64,000 nt of DNA, from the IMG/VR virus record IMGVR_UViG_3300023184_008808, positions 1 to 64,000 of that record. One strand, written 5' to 3'. This document shows, one piece after another, positions 17,022 through 26,362 of the stretch. Source of the DNA: a virus. Made by a program: the position numbers and the translations under genes. The notes beneath the pieces are model-generated. The model had not been told where the DNA came from, searched no databases, and saw only the letters and a program-made list of their open reading frames with translations. Position 1 is the first letter of the stretch. Each line of letters opens with the position of its first letter.

Positions 17022-17849
17022 ATGACATGTTCATCAACTGGTATTGGTTATTCATCTAGTTCCTCTACTACGGCTTGCCCCGACCAATATGGTTGTGTGT
17101 CTGGTGTTTGCCCAGACTTTGTTATTCGTAGACACGATACAAAACCTCAATTTAAAGTTAAGGTTGAAGATTGTGACGGCCCTCTTGATTTGGCCAATCT
17201 TGTTGTTGAAGCATCAATGTGGGCCAAGGCTAAATTAAAAACAGCTATGGATGATAATGATACTGTTTTAGCATTTGCTGATAATATTGGCTTTGGACAG
17301 GTTATGATTGGCGATATTCTCTTGATGGATCAAGGGCGTCTTCCCGAAAAAATGCTTGTAGTTTCTTTTGATGAAGTAAACAGGCTTATCCATGTACAGA
17401 GAGGTTATCATGGAACTCCGATTCAGACATGGAAGCGTGGTTCTTCTCTTCGCATATTAAAATTTACAAATGCTACAGCTAATGGTGAAATGTTATATCA
17501 AGATATTGTTGAACTTGATGGCACAATAAATAAAGATGTACTAATTGATAGTTTTCTTGTTTATGATTGGCATACTGCAGATACTTGTTTGCCCGGTTGT
17601 TATTATATCGAATTTAAATTGATGAAAATGACCCCTGTTTCACTTCATATGCAAAGCATAGTGCCAAGCGATCAAATTCCAAGTAACTTAGTGCCAAGTA
17701 ATGTTGTGCCAAGTTTTACAGATCCTAGTCTTACACCTTCAGATTTAAGTTGTGGCATAAGCCCTACTATTGAATGGATTCGTCGCTTCCCAGTCGATAC
17801 AGAAGGTTTCTTAATCAAAATCAATGATTCGCCTACAATCAATGATTAG
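17022..17849 (+). CDS. Probable virion structural protein
   Basis: 275 aa. Ser/Cys-rich N-terminus (SSSSSTTACPDQYGC), then a beta-rich domain with LLVVSFDEVNRLIHVQRGYHGT-type pattern (IHVQRGYHGTPIQTWKRGS) often seen in phage baseplate or tail-associated proteins. A linker has PSN(L/V)VPS repeats. Specific role unknown. Confidence 0.6.
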   Translation: MTCSSTGIGYSSSSSTTACPDQYGCVSGVCPDFVIRRHDTKPQFKVKVEDCDGPLDLANLVVEASMWAKAKLKTAMDDNDTVLAFADNIGFGQVMIGDILLMDQGRLPEKMLVVSFDEVNRLIHVQRGYHGTPIQTWKRGSSLRILKFTNATANGEMLYQDIVELDGTINKDVLIDSFLVYDWHTADTCLPGCYYIEFKLMKMTPVSLHMQSIVPSDQIPSNLVPSNVVPSFTDPSLTPSDLSCGISPTIEWIRRFPVDTEGFLIKINDSPTIND

Positions 17850-17862
17850 GTATATAATTATC

Positions 17863-17890
17863 TTGACATTTTTGATTTTTGGCTTAATAC
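17863..17890 (+). promoter_or_regulatory. Candidate promoter upstream of infC
   Basis: Perfect -35 TTGACA (17863-17868) followed after 16 nt by TAATAC, a weak -10. The leader to the start at 17939 is about 45 nt. Confidence 0.35.
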
Positions 17891-17938
17891 TTTAATCGTT
17901 TTGTTTGAGGCCATTTTAACCTTTTGTGAGTAGCAAGA

Positions 17939-18505
17939 ATGAATAACCCAAATTATGGTAGGCGTTTTTCAAGGGATCAGAATTTCAAAAGAGAAGATGA
18001 ACACAGGGTTAATTATAATATTCTTGTTCCACAAGTGCGAGTAATTAGAGGTGAAGAGCAGTTGGGGATTATGCCAACTGATGTGGCTCGTCGCATGGCT
18101 ATGGACGAAGGATTAGATCTTGTCGAAGTTGTTGCTACTGCAAAACCCCCTGTTTGTCGAATTATGGATTATAGTCGTTTTAAGTATGATCAAAACATAA
18201 AGAAAAAAGAAACTGCAAAAAAGCAACGAGAGGCCCAATCTCATTTAAAAGAAATTCGTCTTCGCCCATCTATTGCCGATCACGATACTGATATGAAAAT
18301 CACTCAAGCAAAAAAATTTATTGCTGAGGGCAACAAGGTTCAATTTAATCTTGAATTTCGTGGTGCTAGAGAACTAAGCCACAAAGAACAAGGATTTAGA
18401 GTAATGCAACGAGTGGTGGAGGCTTTGGCTGAATTTGCAAAATTAGATAGAGCTCCTGCTATGGAAGGCAGAAAAATAATATGTTCATTTTCTCCTAAGG
18501 CTTGA
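17939..18505 (+). CDS. infC: Translation initiation factor IF-3
   Basis: 188 aa, both domains present. IF3-N: VRVIRGEEQLGIMPTDVARR, GLDLVEVVATAKPPVCRIMD and YSRFKYDQ, close to the bacterial consensus; linker helix rich in Lys; IF3-C: EIRLRPSIADHDTDMKITQA, FIAEGNKVQFNLEFRGAREL, ending KIICSFSPKA. Slightly longer than most IF-3 (about 170-180 aa). It prevents 50S joining and proofreads initiator tRNA and start codon. Uses ATG rather than the autoregulated AUU of bacteria. SD region GTGAG; no bacterial rpmI/rplT follow, so this is not a host operon. Confidence 0.93.
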   Translation: MNNPNYGRRFSRDQNFKREDEHRVNYNILVPQVRVIRGEEQLGIMPTDVARRMAMDEGLDLVEVVATAKPPVCRIMDYSRFKYDQNIKKKETAKKQREAQSHLKEIRLRPSIADHDTDMKITQAKKFIAEGNKVQFNLEFRGARELSHKEQGFRVMQRVVEALAEFAKLDRAPAMEGRKIICSFSPKA

Positions 18506-18516
18506 TGGAGATTTTT

Positions 18517-19725
18517 ATGGTTAACGATCATCTGGTTGGCAAGATTCAAGATCTTCAGCAAGAATTTTTGCGCAGGCTTGGACAAAACCAAATCAGCATT
18601 ATGTCGTCGCCAACTCCTCAACTTTTAAGAAAGATTTTTGATGCAAACCATGATCTTCTCGAATATGCATTAGGTGACTTTGGTACTCGTCTCGGTCGAT
18701 ATACTCGTAGTATTGATATAGGTCATCCTGATGTAATTACAATTTTTGATGGCATATTTTGTGATGATCAAAAATTTTCCAAGTACTGTTTGGAACTTCT
18801 TAGACTTGCTGAATTTGCCCGTGGAAATGGTATGATTCATGTATTCCCTGATATTGGCAACCTTTTTGTTCGAGAAATGGTAAGTAAAACTGTCACCAAA
18901 AAACTTGATGGAACATATCAAACTCGTGCCCATGTTCGCCTTGTTAGAGATCAAGAAGAACGAGATTATATCCGCTTAAATAAGCGCATTCAATGTATTG
19001 ATTTACAAGCTGTTTATAAAAAAGGTGAAGAGTCTTGGAATTCTCAGCCTGATAATTTTAAGAAATTTCTTCGTTTTGATGCCGCATACGAAGAAGAAAT
19101 TAAGATTGCTCAAAAGAAAATGAAAAGATATCAGGAATTGGGATGCAATTCTCTAGCATCAGAAATTGAAAAATCAATTGAACTTTTCAAAGAAAATATG
19201 GATCAGGCTTATTATGGCTTCAATCGGATTACTATGACTAATGCAGCAATTATTCTTGCTAAATCTTTAGGTTATACATTTATAGATTCCTCAATTCAAA
19301 TTGCTTCTTCCTCAACAATTAAAATAAATCGTTCATTTTTTGGTACTTATAATTTTGATGTGAGTCGAAATGGATTTGCAATTTTAAATTTAGGTGATGA
19401 TGCTTTTGAATATAAGCCAAAAGTTTATCCTTTATACGAACTCATAGACATAGCTCCAACAGGTGTTTTGAAAACTATTCAATTACTTGAGCAGTTTCCA
19501 GAAGCAAATAATCGACCTATATTTGATCATTATGGAATAATTGTTCCTAGTATTCAATATAATCATGAATCAATTTATGATTATGATGGTCTAATTATTA
19601 GGCATAATACAATTGATGAAGCTGGAAAAGCTTTAGATAAAATACTTATCAAGAGAAAATATTTCTATCCTATTGTAGTTGGGGAGAAAGACGGAAAGTG
19701 TTTCTTTATTTGCTACTGGATATAG
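18517..19725 (+). CDS. Hypothetical protein
   Basis: 402 aa. GGAG (18507-18510) favours ATG 18517; ATG 18505 overlapping the infC stop is also possible. Large soluble protein with a mid helical stretch (EEEIKIAQKKMKRYQELG). No motif recognised. Follows infC directly, so it is probably cotranscribed. Confidence 0.75.
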   Translation: MVNDHLVGKIQDLQQEFLRRLGQNQISIMSSPTPQLLRKIFDANHDLLEYALGDFGTRLGRYTRSIDIGHPDVITIFDGIFCDDQKFSKYCLELLRLAEFARGNGMIHVFPDIGNLFVREMVSKTVTKKLDGTYQTRAHVRLVRDQEERDYIRLNKRIQCIDLQAVYKKGEESWNSQPDNFKKFLRFDAAYEEEIKIAQKKMKRYQELGCNSLASEIEKSIELFKENMDQAYYGFNRITMTNAAIILAKSLGYTFIDSSIQIASSSTIKINRSFFGTYNFDVSRNGFAILNLGDDAFEYKPKVYPLYELIDIAPTGVLKTIQLLEQFPEANNRPIFDHYGIIVPSIQYNHESIYDYDGLIIRHNTIDEAGKALDKILIKRKYFYPIVVGEKDGKCFFICYWI

Positions 19726-19738
19726 AGAAGAGGTTGTT

Positions 19739-20059
19739 ATGGATTATTCAATAACGCAACAAGAAATTCTTGCTTTTGCCAAACAAATTTACACGGCTGG
19801 TTTTGGTGGATATCTTGATTTGTGTGACAATTGTTGCAGTAAAATGGTCGAAGAGTTTTTGGCAAATAAGAAAACTATAACGCCTCATACTACTTTAACA
19901 GTGCCTCAAAATAGTCTGCAGTCAGTTAGTATACCGAATATGTCGAATGCTTGGCAAAATATTCAGGTTTACAGTGCAGACTCAACATATGCGGCAAATA
20001 GCGTTTTGGTGACCGGTGGTCATCCGCAACAAGAGCAACAAGAGCAACAAGAAAGGTAG
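19739..20059 (+). CDS. Hypothetical protein with Gln/Glu-rich tail
   Basis: 106 aa. N-terminal helical domain with closely spaced Cys (LCDNCCSKM), central Ser/Thr-rich region, and a QQEQQEQQER tail coded by a short trinucleotide-like repeat (20030-20056). No function recognised. Confidence 0.65.
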   Translation: MDYSITQQEILAFAKQIYTAGFGGYLDLCDNCCSKMVEEFLANKKTITPHTTLTVPQNSLQSVSIPNMSNAWQNIQVYSADSTYAANSVLVTGGHPQQEQQEQQER

Positions 20060-20063
20060 ATCA

Positions 20064-20441
20064 ATGGCTAAGAGCAAAATTTTGACAACAACTTCTGATG
20101 TTTTTTCCCCTGAAATTCCAATTCTGGGACAGGGCAGTAAAACTCCAAAAATCAAGAATGTAAAGCCGTGTGGTTCGCAAGTTTTGGTTGAAATTCTTAC
20201 TCCTCAAGAAATGATGGGTACGGATTTGACCGTCACTAATAAAATTGATCTTAAAGTGCCTTTGCAAGGTTATGTTAGGGCAGTTGGTCCTTCTTTTAAG
20301 TCTGAAGATTATGGCTATAAAATTGGTGACAGGGTTCTTATCTCTGGAACTGGTGTCATGGCTCCTTTGTACGATGATTGTCATCGAGATCGATTTTTTA
20401 TGGAGCCCCATGCAATCAAGAGCGTTTTGGTTGAAGAATGA
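20064..20441 (+). CDS. groES: GroES/gp31-like co-chaperonin
   Basis: 125 aa. The GroES fold is recognisable: VKPCGSQVLVEILTPQE (start strand with R/K-P-x-G/x-x-VLV), a mobile-loop region around residues 50-65 (GTDLTVTN), LQGYVRAVGP, YGYKIGDRVLISG, and final IKSVLVEE. A ~35-residue N-terminal extension precedes it. T4 gp31 replaces host GroES for capsid protein folding; a similar role is likely. SD AAAGGTAG. Stop overlaps dnaJ start (ATGA). Confidence 0.82.
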   Translation: MAKSKILTTTSDVFSPEIPILGQGSKTPKIKNVKPCGSQVLVEILTPQEMMGTDLTVTNKIDLKVPLQGYVRAVGPSFKSEDYGYKIGDRVLISGTGVMAPLYDDCHRDRFFMEPHAIKSVLVEE

Positions 20442-21508
20442 ATAAATGCTATGAAGTCTTAGGAGTTCCTAAGACTGCCAGTCAAGAAGATATTCAAAAA
20501 GCCTATCGTCAAAAGGCTAAAGAGCATCACCCAGATAGAAATCCGGGTGATGCTGACGCACAGCGTCGATTTCGTGAAATACAAGAAGCTTACGACACTC
20601 TTAGCGACCCGATCAAAAGAAATCAATATGATCGTGTTGGCAATTCCATGCATTTTCGCAGTCATGGATCAGGATTTGATCCTACCATGAATCCATTTGC
20701 GGACATGATGAGTGAGATGTTTAAAAATCCAACTTTTCAAGGTCGCAATCTTCAAATGCGACTTGATGTTTCTTTTGAAGAAGCTTTTACAGGTTGTGTA
20801 AAAGAAGTAAACATAAAAGTTAAAAATCGTTGTGTAACTTGTAACGGTCATGGCCAAACGAGCACAGAATCTTGTTCTTTGTGTAGTGGGCAAGGATTTG
20901 TCAATGTAAATAATGCTCCTTTTGAGATTAGAACTGGTTGTCCAAACTGCAATTCCACAGGAAAAATAAATTTAAAACCTTGCTCTGACTGCAATAGCAC
21001 GGGCAATCTTCCCGGTTATCGTGAAAAGAAAATAAATATTCAAATTCCTTCTGGAATTGATAACGGTGCAGTTATTCGAATCAAAGCAGAAGGAGAAGAA
21101 TCTGTCCGAGGTGGTGGAAGACCGGGAGATTTACTTGTTCATATTGTAGTGCCTGAACATCCAATCTATCGTCGTCAAGGTGCTGATTTAATTGTTGATA
21201 TACCTGTATCATATGCAGAATTGGCATTAGGTTCAGAAATATCTTTACCTTATTTTCAAGGTGAAAAATTATCACTCAAAGTTCCTGCAGGTACTCAAAG
21301 CCATAGTAAACTAAAATTGACAGGAAAAGGTGGAGTGTTACCTAATGGTCTTATTGGCGATTTGATTGTTACTTTGAAGGTTGAAACCGTAAAAAATCCT
21401 GATGAAAATTATTTAAAAATACTTGAACAATTAGCCACTTTAGAAAAAAATCATGTTGATTCAAGAAGAGCAGCATGGCAGAAAAAAATAGATTCAACAA
21501 CTACATAA
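20438..21508 (+). CDS. dnaJ: DnaJ (Hsp40) co-chaperone, type I
   Basis: 356 aa. J domain (1-70) with HPDRNPGD, short Gly/Phe region, zinc domain with four CxxC motifs (CVTCNGHG, CSLCSGQG, CPNCNSTG, CSDCNSTG), then two C-terminal beta domains (IQIPSGIDNGAVIRIKAEGE, GKGGVLPNGLIGDLIV). Stimulates DnaK ATPase; no DnaK in this window, so it likely recruits host DnaK. Forms an operon with the GroES-like gene. Confidence 0.95.
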   Translation: MNKCYEVLGVPKTASQEDIQKAYRQKAKEHHPDRNPGDADAQRRFREIQEAYDTLSDPIKRNQYDRVGNSMHFRSHGSGFDPTMNPFADMMSEMFKNPTFQGRNLQMRLDVSFEEAFTGCVKEVNIKVKNRCVTCNGHGQTSTESCSLCSGQGFVNVNNAPFEIRTGCPNCNSTGKINLKPCSDCNSTGNLPGYREKKINIQIPSGIDNGAVIRIKAEGEESVRGGGRPGDLLVHIVVPEHPIYRRQGADLIVDIPVSYAELALGSEISLPYFQGEKLSLKVPAGTQSHSKLKLTGKGGVLPNGLIGDLIVTLKVETVKNPDENYLKILEQLATLEKNHVDSRRAAWQKKIDSTTT

Positions 21509-21539
21509 TGAATAGGAAAATGATCTCCAAGGAGCAAAG

Positions 21540-21743
21540 ATGAATAATCTAAATAACAAGTTTTTCTGGATAGTTATCGGATTAACATGTGTCATGCTGA
21601 CAGTTGGAATTGGCGGTAAGGTTTTTATGGATCGTGTAGTTGATGCTACAGTTGCTAGGTTAAAGAAGGAATATAGTCCTTCTCCTTATGGACCCGGCAT
21701 TGATCCTGATAAGATCGATATGTCTAAAATTAGCAAAAACTAA
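21540..21743 (+). CDS. Small single-span membrane protein
   Basis: 67 aa; one membrane segment FWIVIGLTCVMLTVGIGG then a polar tail. Strong SD AAGGAG. Its stop overlaps the convergent gene's stop by 4 nt. Function unknown. Confidence 0.7.
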   Translation: MNNLNNKFFWIVIGLTCVMLTVGIGGKVFMDRVVDATVARLKKEYSPSPYGPGIDPDKIDMSKISKN

Positions 21744-22087
21744 TTTACTTTACAATATTTTATTTGTGATGGCGTATCTGAATTATCTCCCGGCAATCTT
21801 ATCATATGAACTGTCATTATTTTGCCGATTTCAGGTTTGCCATCAATTCTTTTGTACTCATCTTTGTTGAAGAACATTTTAGAGCCATCATCAAGTTGCA
21901 CAAAAATAGGGTTGCGACGATGAATTAGAATTGCTATTTTTCCCTGTTTAACTGTTTTTGGTAGGCTTAAGTCCATATCTGGCATTTTGTAACTTTTAAC
22001 CCATGAAAACATACTTTCACTATAAATTGCACCAAATTTTTCTATGCAATCATTGATAGCGGTATATTCTTGAAAATTGTTGTACAT
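21740..22087 (-). CDS. Hypothetical protein
   Basis: 115 aa; the second half is beta-rich (KIAILIHRRNPIFVQLDDGSKM, GKIMTVHMIRLPG), which could be a small barrel, but no family is recognised. Isolated minus-strand gene. Confidence 0.65.
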   Translation of the reverse strand: MYNNFQEYTAINDCIEKFGAIYSESMFSWVKSYKMPDMDLSLPKTVKQGKIAILIHRRNPIFVQLDDGSKMFFNKDEYKRIDGKPEIGKIMTVHMIRLPGDNSDTPSQIKYCKVN

Positions 22088-22131
22088 GCTTACTCTTGTA
22101 GTATGACCCCTTACAACTATGTAGTCTAAAT

Positions 22132-22431
22132 ATGGATAGAAAATACAATATCACTTCCGCTTCCACAATTCTTAATATGGTCTTTTCTTTTAAGGCTGAA
22201 GACAGCAATGATGTTCTTGTGGTTCAAGCTGGTGTTGATTCTTTTAATGAAAAAGTTTATTTTTTGGGAGATTTAATTGAAGGAATTGATTACGAGGAAT
22301 TAGAAAAAACTATTATAGATTATATAAGACCTCCTGATATCAATGTTCCAAAAATTCCTGATGTTGTTAAGCAAAAGATTGATGAAATAATTGAGAACAA
22401 ATATGACACAAGAGGTCTTTTTAACTCTTAA
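22132..22431 (+). CDS. Hypothetical protein
   Basis: 99 aa, acidic, mixed alpha/beta. No family recognised. ATG preceded by AT-rich sequence without a clear SD. First gene of a run leading to dUTPase. Confidence 0.65.
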   Translation: MDRKYNITSASTILNMVFSFKAEDSNDVLVVQAGVDSFNEKVYFLGDLIEGIDYEELEKTIIDYIRPPDINVPKIPDVVKQKIDEIIENKYDTRGLFNS

Positions 22432-22439
22432 GGATAATT

Positions 22440-22799
22440 ATGGGAAGTAATTCAACTGATAATATCAATTTTAAAGTCGTCACTCCTAACAGTGCTGGAG
22501 ATAGACCTAATTCTAAACTTTTCACTATGACTTTAGAAAAGGTCAACAAATGGCTTGATAATAAAAAGATTGATCCTAAGATAACAATTCAATTAAAAAA
22601 AATGGCTGCTGTTTATCCACAACAAGCTTTAGAAAATTGGGTGAAAAATTATAAACATCATTTGACCAATGCTCGTAAATCATTAAAATTGGCTGCACCA
22701 GAAAAAACTCCAGAATTAGGTGATGAATTACCCAAATCAAATTTGAGTGTTAATTCAATCCAATTAAATGAGGCTCCGAAAATAGATGAATTTGAATAA
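22440..22799 (+). CDS. Hypothetical protein
   Basis: 119 aa, helical, basic middle (TNARKSLKLAAPEK) and acidic end. Overlaps the dUTPase gene by 14 nt. No family recognised. Confidence 0.7.
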   Translation: MGSNSTDNINFKVVTPNSAGDRPNSKLFTMTLEKVNKWLDNKKIDPKITIQLKKMAAVYPQQALENWVKNYKHHLTNARKSLKLAAPEKTPELGDELPKSNLSVNSIQLNEAPKIDEFE

Positions 22800-23235
22800 A
22801 ATTCCTGTTGAAATTGTTGCAGATTCACCAGATTTTATCCCTCAGTATAAAACATATGGCTCTGCTGCAGCAGATCTTGTTGCTAATATACCAAATGGCG
22901 AAATTAGTCTTCTCCCCGGTTGTAGCACAATTGTTGATGTTGGATTTTCTATGGCTTTACCAGTTGGTTGGGAAGCTCAAGTTCGTCCTCGTAGTGGGTT
23001 AGCTGCTGAATTTCAATTACAAGTAACCAATAGTCCGGGAACGATTGATAGTGATTATCGAGGAAGAGTTAAAGTAATTCTCAACAATGCAGGGCAGCGT
23101 TCAATCATTATAAAACATGGTGAACGATTTGCTCAAATTTGCATTAAGCCAGTTTTTATTTTTGATTGGCGACAAACTGAAAGTTTGCAAGTTACCGAGC
23201 GTGGCAAAGACGGCTTTGGTAGTACAGGCAAATAG
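22786..23235 (+). CDS. dut: dUTPase
   Basis: 149 aa, trimeric type. All five motifs: GSAAADL (25-31), RPRSGLA (67-73), NSPGTIDSDYRG (82-93), RFAQICI (114-120) and the C-terminal RGKDGFGSTG (139-148). Hydrolyses dUTP to dUMP and pyrophosphate, keeping uracil out of DNA and supplying dTMP synthesis. Confidence 0.95.
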   Translation: MNLNKIPVEIVADSPDFIPQYKTYGSAAADLVANIPNGEISLLPGCSTIVDVGFSMALPVGWEAQVRPRSGLAAEFQLQVTNSPGTIDSDYRGRVKVILNNAGQRSIIIKHGERFAQICIKPVFIFDWRQTESLQVTERGKDGFGSTGK

Positions 23236-23243
23236 GAGTAAAC

Positions 23244-23456
23244 ATGAAAGTATTTGCTATAATCAGTATCGCTAGGCAAGTAGATGGCGAGTATGTAGTT
23301 TGTAAGGTTGAAAAAGCATATAAAACGGCTGGTAAGGCGGATGAGGAGTCTAAAAAATTAGCTCGTAATTATGCTGAAACTATCGTTACACCTTCAGGTT
23401 CTATTCAATGCGTTTGTGAACGAGGTGTTTTTGAAATTGATGTTGATGAAACTTAA
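23244..23456 (+). CDS. Small hypothetical protein
   Basis: 70 aa. Good SD TAGGAG. Beta-strand/helix/strand pattern (MKVFAIISIARQ, then a helix, then GSIQCVCERGVFEIDV). No family recognised. Confidence 0.7.
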   Translation: MKVFAIISIARQVDGEYVVCKVEKAYKTAGKADEESKKLARNYAETIVTPSGSIQCVCERGVFEIDVDET

Positions 23457-23491
23457 ACTAAGACACTATTTTAAGAAACAAGGAGATATTT

Positions 23492-24232
23492 ATGGCTGAA
23501 TCAAATAACATGGTGCACAACCCTTTAGAAGGGGAACGCCCCGAAATGACAATTAAACTTCACGAGAATTCTGAAGATCATATTTCAATTATTATTGTTC
23601 ATAAAGATCGACCTGAGTATTTAAATATTTGTCTTCAGTCAATTGCTGTTACATCTTTTAACAACAATTACGAAATCATTGTAGTCGATAATGGAAGTGG
23701 CAAAGAAAGCCAAGATTTTTTAAATGATATCGATGGTGAAGTAAAAGTTGTTCGCAATGATAAAAATCTTTATTGGTCAGCTGCTTGCAATAAAGGTGCT
23801 CAAGCCGCAGATAAAAATAGTAAATATTTTATTTTCATGCATTGCGATGTTGTTGTTTTGAATCCTGCATGGATTGATCTTCTTGTAAATGTCTCTGAAG
23901 CTCAACAAGCTGGAATGGTTGGAATTGACACCTCTTCTTATATGATGAGTGGTCAAAAAGTTGATTTCATGCAAGAATATGTGCTTCTATTTACAAAAGA
24001 ATGTTGGAATGATGTTGGACCTTGGCCAGAAACCTTGCCTCAGATTGGTCACAGCTTCATTTTGACCATGAAGGCCCAACAGCGTGGTCACAAGCCTCAA
24101 ATCATGAAGAATCAAATTGTGCATCACTATCGCAACTTTAGTCTAAATATTAGCGAATACGAACGCATGGTTGATCAAGCTATGACAAGTCTTCCGAAGC
24201 ATCTTTCGGAAATACAAAGTCGCCCAGTTTAA
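23492..24232 (+). CDS. GT2 family glycosyltransferase
   Basis: 246 aa. SIIIVHKDRPEYLNICLQS and EIIVVDNGSG form the nucleotide-binding half; NLYWSAACNKGAQ and the metal motif HCDVVVLNP follow, then an acceptor region GHSFILTMKAQQRGH. Soluble GT-A enzyme. SD AAGGAG. Likely decorates a phage or surface glycan. Confidence 0.85.
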   Translation: MAESNNMVHNPLEGERPEMTIKLHENSEDHISIIIVHKDRPEYLNICLQSIAVTSFNNNYEIIVVDNGSGKESQDFLNDIDGEVKVVRNDKNLYWSAACNKGAQAADKNSKYFIFMHCDVVVLNPAWIDLLVNVSEAQQAGMVGIDTSSYMMSGQKVDFMQEYVLLFTKECWNDVGPWPETLPQIGHSFILTMKAQQRGHKPQIMKNQIVHHYRNFSLNISEYERMVDQAMTSLPKHLSEIQSRPV

Positions 24233-24702
24233 GATTTAGATTCAAGTTTTTTCATAAATTTGCTCCATTCATTATTCACCCAAATTATTGGTGGGTGAGT
24301 TGAATAATGGGCTGCATAAGCCATGGAAAATATTTCTTCGTCATTTTGCATCAAGGCTTTTTTCTGTGCTTTTTTGTCAAATTTAGCAATTTGTTGCTTT
24401 TTAGTTTTTTCAACAAGTTCAGACCATTCTTTTCTTAAATTTTTTGTCATCATATATTCATAAACTAAATGAGCTATTTCATGAAGTGTTGTGAACATGC
24501 GACTGTAGTTCCATGGTGCTGCAACCACAATTTTGTCGTGATGAATATAGCCAATATGTTGATTATCACCCTTTAAAGTATTTCCGGGCGTATATCTGAA
24601 TTTATAGCCATTAAGTAACTGCCTATGTTTTTCTGGAATCATATCCAGCATACGCTCTACATTTTTGCTTTCTTCAGTTTCTAAGAAAAGTTTGAAGTTC
24701 AT
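24229..24702 (-). CDS. Zinc metallopeptidase-like protein (HEXXH)
   Basis: 157 aa. HEIAH within TTLHEIAHLVYEYM supplies two zinc histidines and the catalytic Glu; EEIFSMAYAAHYS downstream could give the third ligand, as in gluzincin-type families. No signal peptide. Role unknown; could process a virion protein or a host target. Confidence 0.75.
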   Translation of the reverse strand: MNFKLFLETEESKNVERMLDMIPEKHRQLLNGYKFRYTPGNTLKGDNQHIGYIHHDKIVVAAPWNYSRMFTTLHEIAHLVYEYMMTKNLRKEWSELVEKTKKQQIAKFDKKAQKKALMQNDEEIFSMAYAAHYSTHPPIIWVNNEWSKFMKKLESKS

Positions 24703-24777
24703 CGTGCACTCCAGAGTTCAATCTTACTTATAAATGCTTGTAGATAATCAATCTCAACAATTAAATAAACAGTCAGG

Positions 24778-24785
24778 TATAAATA
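24778..24785 (+). promoter_or_regulatory. TATAAATA element (T4-late-like)
   Basis: TATAAATA lies 17 nt before the ATG of a virion gene, with the SD AGAGGTGA between them. It equals the T4 late promoter core; a related TATAAATG is at 24729-24736. Confidence 0.4.
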
Positions 24786-24802
24786 GATAAAAGAGGTGAA
24801 TC

Positions 24803-26362
24803 ATGGATAGTATTCTTAATTTTCCAAATGGATCAAAAACTGGCCCCTTAGAAGTAAATGTTACATCAGGTTTAGTTGGAATTTTATCTGGAAACATATC
24901 AATTTATACGGCAAGTGGTGCAGTAAGTCAGGGAAATCCTTTGCCAGTTGATATTGGTGGTGGCACCGTAAATATCAATGTCGCATCAGGTACAAATTTA
25001 AATGTTTCTGTTACATCAGGACAATTTTCAATTTTGTCTGGCAAAGTAAGTGTTTCTTCTGGAAACACTTCTCTTTATACATCTAGTGGAACAATTGGTC
25101 AGACAAATCCTCTTCCAGTTTCAATTTCATCAGGAGCATTTTCAAACAATATTGTTCCAATTAGTTTTGCAACAGGAACAACAGATGCGTTTGGAAGACT
25201 GAGAGTAAGCAATCCATTCACTCTTTTTGATAGTCAACATCGCTATCAAATTAGCGATAAGTGGAATTATCAAACTACAACTGGTGGTTCAACTTTCTAT
25301 GATGTAAACGGTAGTCTAGTCAACTTGAACACAAGTTTGACTTCTGGGTCTCAAGTAATTGCTGAGACAAAAAGAGTAATGCCTTATCAGCCCGGAAAAT
25401 CATTGCTTATTTACAGTACATTTACAATGTCGTCTGCTCAAAACAATTTGAGACAAAGAATAGGTTATTTTGGAGAACAGAACGGAATTTATTTTGAAGT
25501 AGATGGAACATCAATCAATTTTGTTAAAAGAAGTTATGTTAATGGAAGTGTTGTAGAAACTAAAGCTACAAGACTTTCAGGAGATGGTTGGAATGTAGAT
25601 AACTTAGATGGAAATGGGCCTAGCGGTTATAATATTTCAGATTATAGCAGTTCTTTTATTTTCTTTATTGAGATTGAGTGGCTTGGCGTTGGAGATGTTC
25701 GTGTTGGGTTTATTCTTAATGGAGCTTATGTTCCATGTCATGTTTTCAAGCATACTCCAGCAGGTGATAGCCCAATAAGTGGAACATATATGACAACTGC
25801 TTGTTTGCCTTTGAGAGCAGAAATTACAAACAAAGGCCCAATTACTTCTTCAGGTAATTTGAAGCAAATTTGCAACAGTGTTATTTCAGAAGGTGGATAT
25901 GAAGGATTTAGCAGGCGTTATAATGCCGATTTGGGAACAAGTCCTAAAAACCTTGTGAATGCAGATCAATTGTATCCAATTGTTTCTATTCGTCTTGCTT
26001 CAGGAAGATTGGATTCAATTGTTGTTCCATCAAATTTGAATGCAATTGTCACAAGTAATCAAGATATACAATATAGGATTGTTTTAAATCCAACTTTAGT
26101 TGGTGCTTCTTGGCAGACACATTATCAAGGAAATGTTCAATATGATACTTCTGCTACATCTTTAGCGAGTGGTAGTGGAACTAATGTTGTTGGTGGTTAT
26201 GTTAACAAACAAGGTTCTCTTGATATTACTAGCATAAATCAATTCAATTTTCAAATTGGAAGACTTCTTGATGGAACAAGTGAGATTTTGACTATTGCCA
26301 TGGCAGGAACATCAGCAAACACGAAAGTTTTGGCTGATCTATCATGGTTTGAGATTATTTGA
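24803..26362 (+). CDS. Virion structural protein (tail-associated)
   Basis: 519 aa. The first ~120 residues are Ser/Gly/Thr-rich repeats of the form SGN..SxYTxSGxxxxxNPLPV. The main domain starts DAFGRLRVSNPFTLFDSQHRY and contains QPGKSLLIYSTF, RIGYFGEQNGIYFE, WNVDNLDGNGPSG and FFIEIEWLGVGDVRVGFI, a pattern common in structural proteins of large tailed phages. Probably a fibre or tail-sheath-associated protein. Confidence 0.8.
   Translation: MDSILNFPNGSKTGPLEVNVTSGLVGILSGNISIYTASGAVSQGNPLPVDIGGGTVNINVASGTNLNVSVTSGQFSILSGKVSVSSGNTSLYTSSGTIGQTNPLPVSISSGAFSNNIVPISFATGTTDAFGRLRVSNPFTLFDSQHRYQISDKWNYQTTTGGSTFYDVNGSLVNLNTSLTSGSQVIAETKRVMPYQPGKSLLIYSTFTMSSAQNNLRQRIGYFGEQNGIYFEVDGTSINFVKRSYVNGSVVETKATRLSGDGWNVDNLDGNGPSGYNISDYSSSFIFFIEIEWLGVGDVRVGFILNGAYVPCHVFKHTPAGDSPISGTYMTTACLPLRAEITNKGPITSSGNLKQICNSVISEGGYEGFSRRYNADLGTSPKNLVNADQLYPIVSIRLASGRLDSIVVPSNLNAIVTSNQDIQYRIVLNPTLVGASWQTHYQGNVQYDTSATSLASGSGTNVVGGYVNKQGSLDITSINQFNFQIGRLLDGTSEILTIAMAGTSANTKVLADLSWFEII

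Noticed and set aside
20016-20063. Upstream extension of the GroES-like gene
   Set aside because: It overlaps the Gln-rich repeat of the previous gene; the SD supports ATG 20064.
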